Shown piece by piece: positions 44,005-50,543 of a DNA stretch of 64,000 nt. Position numbers and translations under genes: made by a program. Each line of letters opens with the position of its first letter. Position 1 is the stretch's first letter. Source of the DNA: an uncultured Prevotella sp. (GTDB taxonomy: Bacteria > Bacteroidota > Bacteroidia > Bacteroidales > Bacteroidaceae); the NCBI GenBank assembly GCA_937898715.1, contig CALEKA010000073.1:1-64000 (forward strand), written 5' to 3'. Below the pieces are notes generated by a model, which made no database searches, was not told where the DNA came from, and saw only the letters and a program-made list of their open reading frames with translations.

Positions 44005-44562
44005 TCAGAGTGCGTCGGCGTGTTGGGGCTCAAACATTTTGACCCATTGTTTGAAGATGCTTACGCCCTCATGTCCGAACTTTTCGAGGCTAAGGGCTGT
44101 ATCGTGCACGCTGCGCACGCGGTCGGGATGACTTTTAGAGTAAAACTTGTCGGCATAGCAGATGAGCTGCTCCTCGAGTGTCTCGGGGCGATAATCGCCC
44201 GGGGGCAGGGGGAGGCCTCTCTCAGCAATGGTCTCGGGTGTGAGCCCTGTGCCCGTATGCCGTTCGCATACGCGGGCTGTGCGCTCCATACCGAGGCTGC
44301 GCAGCAACTGGCCACCCAGATAGCCGTGCATGAGGTAATGGTGCGTGCCGTGGCAGTGGATAGCGGGTGCATCGGTCTGGTAGATGCCAATGTCGTGGAG
44401 CATAGCAGCTTGTGCGATGAAGTCCAGATCGAGGTCCATCTCGGGGTGTTGGCGTGCGATGTCGAGTGCCCGATTTGCCACTTGCAGACTGTGGTGAAGA
44501 AGCAGTTGCTTGAGCTCCTCATTGTCTGCATAATACTTATTTATTATAACGAGAGCGTCCAT
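44005..44562 (-). CDS. HD-domain hydrolase
   Basis: The ATG at 44562 (MDALVIINKYYADNEELKQL) gives 185 residues. HD-superfamily ligands are present: His in LLHHSLQVANRALDIA, HD in AAMLHDIGIYQTDAP, His in YLMHGYLGG, and an Asp region CYADKFYSKSHPD. Proteins of this HDIG group hydrolyse phosphate esters, often nucleotides; the substrate is unknown. The gene abuts lptD, and a strong promoter precedes it, so this is the promoter of the HD-lptD unit. Confidence 0.88.
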   Translation of the reverse strand: MDALVIINKYYADNEELKQLLLHHSLQVANRALDIARQHPEMDLDLDFIAQAAMLHDIGIYQTDAPAIHCHGTHHYLMHGYLGGQLLRSLGMERTARVCERHTGTGLTPETIAERGLPLPPGDYRPETLEEQLICYADKFYSKSHPDRVRSVHDTALSLEKFGHEGVSIFKQWVKMFEPQHADAL

Positions 44563-44580
44563 TGCTTGCTTTTTGCGGGA

Positions 44581-44611
44581 CAAAGTTAGTGCAAACCGAA
44601 TGCACTGCAAA
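44581..44611 (-). promoter_or_regulatory. Promoter of the HD-lptD operon
   Basis: On the minus strand TTTG (44608-44611) and TAACTTTG (44581-44588) are 19 nt apart, 18 nt before the start codon. Confidence 0.8.
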
Positions 44612-44643
44612 GGAAAAAACTCGTTTTTTCAATTGCAGTGCAT
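44600..44643. promoter_or_regulatory. Inverted repeat overlapping the HD-lptD -33 element
   Basis: ATGCACTGCAA (44600-44610) is the exact inverse of TTGCAGTGCAT (44633-44643), with an inner AAAAAAC/GTTTTTT. The left arm covers the -33 element. It may be an operator or a hairpin. Confidence 0.5.
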
Positions 44644-44651
44644 ACTAAAAA

Positions 44652-44687
44652 CTCAGGCTGACACCGCCGAAGCGCCGCCAGCCTGAG
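44652..44687 (-). terminator. Terminator after the calcium ATPase gene
   Basis: On the minus strand CTCAGGCTG pairs with CAGCCTGAG around an inner GC stem, followed by TTTTT. It lies about 100 nt past the ATPase stop, after the repeat array. Confidence 0.75.
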
Positions 44688-44699
44688 GACTGAGCAGAA

Positions 44700-44780
44700 A
44701 CGTATTACTTATTACTTTTTACTTATTACTTGAAAAAGCAGAAATGTAATACTTAATACTTTATACTTAATACTTGGATT
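44700..44780. repeat. ATTACTTATTACTTT / AATACTTAATACTTT array
   Basis: A double array of ATTACTTATT and AATACTTAATACTT units, the same family as 2935-2970, just past the ATPase stop. Confidence 0.75.
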
Positions 44781-44784
44781 TCTT

Positions 44785-47529
44785 TTACTTAGTAATAAGG
44801 TGCCACACCTCGCGCACCCAAAGTACAAGCGAAGAACCAAGGATAATAATAATCCAGTCGGTAAGGCTAAGGCCTACCACGTTGAAGAACTGCTGGATGC
44901 CCGGCACTTCGACCATCAATACCTGACCTATGAGGATGATCAGCACGATGGTGAGCAGACCATTGCAACCCTTGAAGTGGAGCGCACTGCGACCCGTCTT
45001 AAACGCACGAGCATTGAAGAGATAGAAGAAGTGCGTCATGACAAACGTGGTGAAGAGCAACGTCAGCTCGTAAGCGCTCACATGGCCCTTAGCACCAAGC
45101 TGCAGGTGAAGGAGGTCCGTGAGGCTCTTTACATCAGCATGCTGGAACACGTAGAGCATGCCCACGAGTAAGAGGAAGAAGAACACGCCCACACCGATAA
45201 TCTCGCGCAGCATCTCGCCGTTGAGAATGAAGTCGGTGCGACGACGCGGCTTATCGTGCATCACGCTCTCAGAGGGAGGAAGCGAAGCCAAAGCCATGGC
45301 AGCAAAAGTATCCATGATGAGGTTGATCCAAAGCATCTGAGTGACCGTAAGCGGCGACTCCGTGCCCATGAATGCACCCACCAGTACGAGCAGACAAGCG
45401 GTGACGTTGACTGTGAGCTGGAAGAGTAGGAATCGCTGAATGTTCTGATAGAGCGAACGACCCCACATGACGGCCTTGCCGATGCTCGAGAAGGAATTGT
45501 CGACGATGGTGATGTCGGAAGCCTCCTTTGCCACGCTCGTGCCATCGCCCATAGACAGACCCACGTGGGCAGCCTTCAGAGCCGGGGCATCGTTGGTACC
45601 ATCGCCCGTGACAGCTACCACCTGACCCTTGCGCTGGAGCGTCTCGACGAGGCGCTTCTTGTCCATAGGGCGCGCACGGGCTATAATCTTGATGCTGAGA
45701 ATGCGGTCCTCAAGTTCCTTGTCAGAAAGAGCGGCAAACTCCGGACCCGTGATAATGGCGCTATCCGTGTCGGTCGGCTGCCAGAGACCAATCTGTCGGC
45801 CAATCTCCTTGGCAGTGCCCGGCGTGTCGCCCGTGACAATCTTCACGCTAATGCCAGCGTCGAGACACTCCTTGACAGCAGCGGGCACGTCCTGGCGCAC
45901 AGGGTCGGCTATAGCAGCAATACCCATGAAGTGCAGGCCCTGAGCCGTCACCTTACCATCAGTGATAGCCGTGGCGGCTTCAGCCTCAGTGAGCACCTGA
46001 TAAGCGAAGCCAAGCGTACGCATGGCGCGATTCTGACAGTCGGTGAGCTGGCGCTGAATCTCCTCGTGGCTCACACCACCCTGCACGTCCTTGCAGAGCG
46101 AAAGTACAATCTCGGGTGCACCCTTCACGTAGATCACCACCTTGCCCGGAAGCTGAGCCGAGCGCACGATGGTGGCCATATACTTGCGCTCCGTAGTAAA
46201 GGGAAGTTCCTCCTTCACCTCGGCAGCCTCGCGCAGCGCTACGAAGTCCTCACCCTGCGCGTTGAGCCAGAGCAAGAGCGCACCCTCGGTGGGGTTGCCC
46301 AAGACGGAGGGATGCTCCGAGTCGGAGAGATCGAGCGCAGCAGTAGAGTTTACGGCAATGCCCTCCTTGATGAGCAGACTTTCCTCATTCTGAGCGAGCT
46401 TCTGCGACGGCAGAGCGTAGAAGAAAGTCTGGTCCACACGCATCTGATTCTGCGTGAGCGTACCCGTCTTGTCGGTGCAGATTACGGTGGTAGCACCCAT
46501 CGTCTCGCAAGCATGCATCTTGCGCACGAGGTTGTTGGTGCGAAGCATACGGCGCATGCTGTAAGCCAAGCTCAGCGTGACGGCCATAGGAAGTCCTTCG
46601 GGCACAGCCACTACGACGAGCGTAACGGCAATCATAAGCGTCTGCAGCACATAAGCGATAAAGGCAGCAATGCCCGCGCCCGAGGTAAAGAGCGCTGTAC
46701 CAGAGATAGTCTCATTGCCAATTTCAAGTCCGCTGACGAAGCACATGATAAGGCGTCCTACGACGATCAAGGCAGCAATCACGTAGCTCGCCTTTGTGAT
46801 AAGGTCGCTCAGTCCGTCGAGTTGCTCATTAAGAGGAGTCTTCACTGAAGAGTCGATCTGAGCTGCTTCAAACACCTTGCCTTGTTCCGTGTGGTCGCCT
46901 ACTGCCGTCACGCGGCAGATGCCATGGCCTTCCATCACCTTCGTGCCTTTCATCACGCGGTTGGAAGCATAGGTAGCATCAGGGTCGAAGTCGGCCTCGA
47001 CGGTAGTCTTGTGGCATACGGGCTCACCTGTCAGTGTAGATTCGTCCACACTCAAGTGGGTAGCTTCGAGCAGTTCTGCGTCGGCGGGAATCTCCTGCCC
47101 AGTGGCAAGGATCACTACGTCGCCCACAACGACGTCCTTACGCGGAATTTGCGTGACATTACCATCACGCACCACCTCTACGGGCTCATCGTCGTTCACC
47201 TGATTGAGGATGCTAAATTCCTTATCCGCCTGCAGCTCGAAGTAGAAAGCGAGTCCTGTAGCCAGGAGTATGGCCACGAAGATGCCCACAGGTTCGAAGA
47301 ACACTTCAGCTCCTTCGCCCAGTCCGAATCTTTCGTAGAGCGAGATGCCAATGCTCAGTGCTCCAGCAATGAGCAGAATAATAATGAGAGGATCCGAGAA
47401 CTTCTCAAGAAATTGTTTCCAGAGTGGATCCTTTTCAGGCGGAGTGAGCACATTGGCTCCATCCTTCCTGCGACTCTCTTCGACTTGTGCAGCCGAAAGT
47501 CCCGAATAACGGTGCTTTTGTTGTGTCAT
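44785..47529 (-). CDS. Calcium-transporting P-type ATPase (PMCA/SERCA type)
   Basis: This 914-residue inner-membrane pump expels cations, most likely Ca2+, using ATP. The ATG at 47529 starts MTQQKHRYSGLSAAQVEESR, a normal cation-ATPase N-domain. Visible are TLTGEP (165-170), PEGLP (310-314) in helix 4, the phosphorylated Asp353 in CTDKTGTLTQ, KGAPE in the nucleotide domain, TGDGTNDAPALK, and the M5-M6 motif NLIMDTFAAMALA. Ten helices are expected. If it pumps Ca2+ it would set the ion level seen by the TerD proteins encoded downstream in the window, an inference only. Confidence 0.9.
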   Translation of the reverse strand: MTQQKHRYSGLSAAQVEESRRKDGANVLTPPEKDPLWKQFLEKFSDPLIIILLIAGALSIGISLYERFGLGEGAEVFFEPVGIFVAILLATGLAFYFELQADKEFSILNQVNDDEPVEVVRDGNVTQIPRKDVVVGDVVILATGQEIPADAELLEATHLSVDESTLTGEPVCHKTTVEADFDPDATYASNRVMKGTKVMEGHGICRVTAVGDHTEQGKVFEAAQIDSSVKTPLNEQLDGLSDLITKASYVIAALIVVGRLIMCFVSGLEIGNETISGTALFTSGAGIAAFIAYVLQTLMIAVTLVVVAVPEGLPMAVTLSLAYSMRRMLRTNNLVRKMHACETMGATTVICTDKTGTLTQNQMRVDQTFFYALPSQKLAQNEESLLIKEGIAVNSTAALDLSDSEHPSVLGNPTEGALLLWLNAQGEDFVALREAAEVKEELPFTTERKYMATIVRSAQLPGKVVIYVKGAPEIVLSLCKDVQGGVSHEEIQRQLTDCQNRAMRTLGFAYQVLTEAEAATAITDGKVTAQGLHFMGIAAIADPVRQDVPAAVKECLDAGISVKIVTGDTPGTAKEIGRQIGLWQPTDTDSAIITGPEFAALSDKELEDRILSIKIIARARPMDKKRLVETLQRKGQVVAVTGDGTNDAPALKAAHVGLSMGDGTSVAKEASDITIVDNSFSSIGKAVMWGRSLYQNIQRFLLFQLTVNVTACLLVLVGAFMGTESPLTVTQMLWINLIMDTFAAMALASLPPSESVMHDKPRRRTDFILNGEMLREIIGVGVFFFLLLVGMLYVFQHADVKSLTDLLHLQLGAKGHVSAYELTLLFTTFVMTHFFYLFNARAFKTGRSALHFKGCNGLLTIVLIILIGQVLMVEVPGIQQFFNVVGLSLTDWIIIILGSSLVLWVREVWHLITK

Positions 47530-47560
47530 GGGGTATAGGATATTTGTTGGTTTTGCACTG

Positions 47561-47593
47561 CAAATGTACATTTATAATTGCTATTAAGTGCAA
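47561..47593 (-). promoter_or_regulatory. Promoter of the calcium ATPase
   Basis: On the minus strand TTG (47591-47593) and TACATTTG (47561-47568), with a 22-nt spacer. Confidence 0.6.
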
Positions 47594-47669
47594 TTTTCCC
47601 AAACGTTGCGATTAAGAAAGTGTATAAATGCTTTTTGCTGTGTGCAATATTGCAAGAAAGAAGTGTGGC

Positions 47670-47834
47670 TCAGTCGGCAAATAGACTATGAGCGAAGCTG
47701 ATTACGCCCGATATAATGAATAGCCAGCCGATAAGTTTGATCACTTTGGCTTGTGTGCCTTTGGCCTTAAGCATGGCGGGCACTTTATAGGTGATAAACC
47801 ATCCAATGATGATTCGCAGTATGGAGAAAATCAT
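47670..47834 (-). CDS. Small membrane protein (54 aa)
   Basis: An intact frame from ATG at 47834 to TGA at 47670 encodes MIFSILRIIIGWFITYKVPA then a Lys-rich turn and LIGWLFIISGVISFAHSLFAD. Two hydrophobic helices (about 1-20 and 33-50) are joined by a positively charged loop, so it is a plausible two-pass inner-membrane protein. It lies 29 nt after the small lipoprotein gene upstream on the same strand and is probably co-transcribed with it. No family recognised. Confidence 0.65.
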   Translation of the reverse strand: MIFSILRIIIGWFITYKVPAMLKAKGTQAKVIKLIGWLFIISGVISFAHSLFAD

Positions 47835-47863
47835 GAGATTGCGTAGAGAAATAGTTGTGATTG

Positions 47864-48226
47864 TCAGTCGGAAACAGCGTCGGTGAATCCTTCGATCATG
47901 CCTTTAGCTTCTCTTGCAGCATCTTTCATGCCCTGCTTCAGTGTTTTGAAAGAATGTTGCGTTTCATACCATAGGCAGGTGCCTTTTAGCTTGCCTATAT
48001 GCTCTTTCTCGGCATCGGTATATTGGTCTTGATACTTATCGAGCTCCAGATTGATTTGCTCAAGTCGCTTATCTACTTCTTGCCAATCCTGCTCAGTGTA
48101 GTCTTTGGAGTCGGCTTTTAGGTCTTCGGCGAGGTCGGTGAGTTGGTCGATAGGCTTCTGCTTAGTGTTGCACGAGAGCATAAGCATGAGAGTGATGGCT
48201 GCAATGAATAGCGTTCGTATGTTCAT
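47864..48226 (-). CDS. Small lipoprotein, DUF6565-like
   Basis: The ATG at 48226 gives a 120-residue protein with lipobox LMLSC (Cys19). The mature part is helical and acidic (DLAEDLKADSKDYTEQDWQE, LEQINLELDKYQDQYTDAEKEHI) and ends with an amphipathic helix. It resembles the DUF6565 lipoproteins of Bacteroidales, an assignment from memory only. It is separated from the Ter/tubulin operon by a hairpin. Confidence 0.7.
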   Translation of the reverse strand: MNIRTLFIAAITLMLMLSCNTKQKPIDQLTDLAEDLKADSKDYTEQDWQEVDKRLEQINLELDKYQDQYTDAEKEHIGKLKGTCLWYETQHSFKTLKQGMKDAAREAKGMIEGFTDAVSD

Positions 48227-48300
48227 AGGTGTCTGTGTATATGGGTGCAAAGAATATGTAGCGTATAATTCGATGTTATATTATATTGAACAGCGTAAGG

Positions 48301-48334
48301 AAAGGGGCATTACCTTTGGGAGGGTAATGCCCCT
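48301..48334 (-). terminator. Hairpin at the end of the Ter/tubulin operon
   Basis: AAAGGGGCATTACC and GGTAATGCCCCTTT form a perfect 14-bp stem with a 6-nt loop, about 130 nt past the last stop. The T-run after it on the minus strand is short (TTTCCTT). Confidence 0.75.
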
Positions 48335-48463
48335 TTGGAGTATGTGTGAAGGGAAAATACTTCACTTTATGTGAGAGAGTCAAAAAAATAGGATATGGAT
48401 AAGTTCTTTCTTGTTCCGACTTATCTTATTCTCTTATTGGATTTAACTCTCTCCATCGCGGGC

Positions 48464-49222
48464 TTAGCGAACGAGACCTTTACGATAGAGCTCGTTCACT
48501 TTGCGCTGAATCTTGGCATAAGAAGCACCGAGTTTGTCCTTACGTTCCTGGCCATTGCCATAAATGCCCTTCAGTACTTTTTGTACTTCGAGGTCGACGT
48601 CTTCAGTAGGAGTAGCGGCCGAAGTTGTGGTCTGTGTTGACTCAGAGGCTGCGCTCTTAGCCGAAGGCTGCTGGACTGTCTGCTGCGAAGCTGATGGTGT
48701 GCTAACCGAAGGGGCTGGCGTAGCGGATGGGGCGCTGGCTGGTGGAGTAGCCTCTTGCGAGGAAGCATCTGGCGTACTATCGGTCTGTTGCGTACTGTCA
48801 GCGCATTGCGTAGTGTCAGTGGGCTCGTAGGTAGTGTCGCTCACTGTGCTATCGGCAGTGGGAGCGGTCGTACTGCTGCCTCCGCAACCACGCATGGTGC
48901 CGAAGGCAATTAAGCCTGCCACTACGATTATTCCTCCTATAATGCCTAAAGTGCGCTTTCCGCTGTTTGTAGAAGTTGCTCCGCTATCGTTGGTAGTAGC
49001 ACCGCCTGTAGTGGAAGTTGGGTTGGGCGTAGGCTTCGGTGTGGGACTGGGTGTAGGTTTCGAAGTGGAACTGGATGTAGGCTTCGGAGCCGGACTGGAT
49101 GTAGGCTTCGGTGTGGGAGTAGCAACTGCCTCCGTCTCTTTCTCGAGATTGAACGTGCGTTTCACATGCTTCTCGAGGTTAAACGAGCGCGTGCTTTTGC
49201 GTTTGCTTTTATCTTCGTTCAT
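48464..49222 (-). CDS. Single-pass membrane protein with C-terminal Cpl-7-like motif
   Basis: This 252-residue protein is the last gene of the Ter/tubulin operon (14 nt after TerD). Its N-terminus carries a doubled motif RSFNLEK and RTFNLEK, like the FNLxKG start of the TerD proteins. A Pro/Thr-rich tract follows (about 35-70), then one membrane helix (91-110, RTLGIIGGIIVVAGLIAFG) preceded by SGKR, which predicts N-in/C-out. A long Ser/Thr/Ala/Pro linker (112-205) leads to residues 207-247, where VLKGIYGNGQERKDKLG and VNELY match the Cpl-7 (CW_7) muropeptide-binding repeat of phage lysins. I infer a tether from the cytoplasmic machine to peptidoglycan. Confidence 0.75.
   Translation of the reverse strand: MNEDKSKRKSTRSFNLEKHVKRTFNLEKETEAVATPTPKPTSSPAPKPTSSSTSKPTPSPTPKPTPNPTSTTGGATTNDSGATSTNSGKRTLGIIGGIIVVAGLIAFGTMRGCGGSSTTAPTADSTVSDTTYEPTDTTQCADSTQQTDSTPDASSQEATPPASAPSATPAPSVSTPSASQQTVQQPSAKSAASESTQTTTSAATPTEDVDLEVQKVLKGIYGNGQERKDKLGASYAKIQRKVNELYRKGLVR
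49020..49115. repeat. Tandem DNA repeat encoding the Pro/Thr tract
   Basis: About three 30-bp imperfect units containing GGATGTAGGCTTCGG encode the PTPKPTSS-type repeat of the membrane protein. Confidence 0.7.
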
Positions 49223-49236
49223 GGTATGATGCAGTT

Positions 49237-49839
49237 TTATGTAAACAAATCAATGAGTGTCTGCAAGCCTCCTTCGTGACCAACACCGATAGCTTCGAAC
49301 TCCCATTCGCCCTCATCGTTGAGGAAAAGTTTGGCAAACTCTACGGCATCTTCTGATGCAAAGGCTTCATTGAGTTCATACGAACAGAGTTCTTCTCCAT
49401 TGTCGGAATTAATCAGCGTGATGGTAGCGTGCTCTACGTCGCCGAAGGAAACATTATCATAGATGGTAGCTACGAATACTATTTCTTGTACCTCGGGTCG
49501 AACCTTGTCTAAACATACATCGATAGTTTCGCCATCACCATTATCATCTAGTTGATCTATTGAGCCCAAAACGGAACCATCTTTCGACATGGGGCGAACT
49601 TTAGCAATATAATTTTTCTTCGCTCCAAACTTGGCTTTGTCGTAGGGTTCTTGACGATTCTCTGAGTTGTAGAATACGAAGTCGGTGTCGTCTGTGACGA
49701 TTCCTTCTTCACCGAGAAGGAAGGTGGAAGAGTCGAGATCGTGATCACCAGTCCATGAGAGGTGCACTCGCAAGTTGTTGAGACCTTTGTCTTTTTCTAT
49801 CTTAAAGCGGTCTCCTTTATTAAGGTTAAAACGTGCCAT
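49237..49839 (-). CDS. TerD-family protein (second of the pair)
   Basis: This 200-residue cytoplasmic protein has the TerD start ARFNLNKGDRFKIEKDKGL and the core motif LSWTGDHDLDSSTFLLG. DDTDFVFYNSENRQ, DDNGDGETIDVCLDKV and ATITLINSDNGEELCSYEL follow. The acidic loops match the Ca-binding sites known in TerD-fold proteins. Ter proteins are linked to tellurite resistance, phage and colicin tolerance and stress sensing; here the partners are tubulin- and actin-like proteins. It is 28 nt from the first TerD and probably arose by duplication. Confidence 0.92.
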   Translation of the reverse strand: MARFNLNKGDRFKIEKDKGLNNLRVHLSWTGDHDLDSSTFLLGEEGIVTDDTDFVFYNSENRQEPYDKAKFGAKKNYIAKVRPMSKDGSVLGSIDQLDDNGDGETIDVCLDKVRPEVQEIVFVATIYDNVSFGDVEHATITLINSDNGEELCSYELNEAFASEDAVEFAKLFLNDEGEWEFEAIGVGHEGGLQTLIDLFT

Positions 49840-49867
49840 AAGCGTATGTTTTTCTGATTAGAGGTAG

Positions 49868-50503
49868 TTATGCATACATATCGATGAGCGTCTGCATACC
49901 GCCATTGTAGCCTTGACCCATTGCTTCAAATTCCCACTCGCCGTCTTCGTTGCATACGAGTTTTCCGGCTTCTACCGCGGTCTCTGAGGAGAATTTCTCC
50001 TTTAAGTCGTAGCGGCAGAGTTCTTCGCCTGTTTCTTCGTTGGTGATAACAATGGCTGGTTCGCGTACTTGGCCGAAGGTGGTGTCGTCGCCTGCTCCAT
50101 GGTAGATGGTCACGCAGAAGATGATTTCGCGTATTTTCGGATTTACCTTGTCGAGGATCACATGCATTGTCTCGCTTGCATCGTCGCTTTCGGTATCCTC
50201 CTCTCCGTCGCCGAGGTCGTCGGCAGAGCCGAGTACGGAGCCATCGGCCGAGACGGGGATAGTCTCTTCGCGCCATTTCACTTTCGTACCAAATTGATCG
50301 CGATTCCAAGGTTCGCTACGTTTTTCTGAGTTATAGAATACGAAGTCGGCATCGTCCATGATTACGCCGTCAGCCCCGAGGAGAAATGCTGAGGCATCGA
50401 GGTCGGCACCCGACTTCCAGGTTAAGTCTACTTGAATTTTGTTCAGACCGCTTTCTTTGCTGAGCGAGAAGCGATCGCCTTTCTTAAGGTTGAAACGTCC
50501 CAT
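49868..50503 (-). CDS. TerD-family protein (first of the pair)
   Basis: This 211-residue protein starts GRFNLKKGDRFSLSKESGL and has LTWKSGADLDASAFLLG and DDADFVFYNSEKRSEP, standard TerD motifs. Compared with its neighbour it has a longer acidic insert before the predicted binding strand (DGEEDTESDDASETMHV, about residues 103-119) and YHGAGDDTTFGQV in a loop. The two TerD proteins may bind Ca2+ with different strengths or form a mixed shell. It is 40 nt after the Hsp70-like gene. Confidence 0.92.
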   Translation of the reverse strand: MGRFNLKKGDRFSLSKESGLNKIQVDLTWKSGADLDASAFLLGADGVIMDDADFVFYNSEKRSEPWNRDQFGTKVKWREETIPVSADGSVLGSADDLGDGEEDTESDDASETMHVILDKVNPKIREIIFCVTIYHGAGDDTTFGQVREPAIVITNEETGEELCRYDLKEKFSSETAVEAGKLVCNEDGEWEFEAMGQGYNGGMQTLIDMYA

Positions 50504-50543
50504 AATGATAGAGTTTTATTGTTGTTAGTAATTTGTTTTTCCT

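Noticed and set aside
44785..47529. The calcium ATPase considered as part of the Ter/tubulin operon
   Set aside because: It has its own promoter box and terminator, and the DUF6565-like lipoprotein and a hairpin lie between; a link through Ca2+ is only functional speculation.
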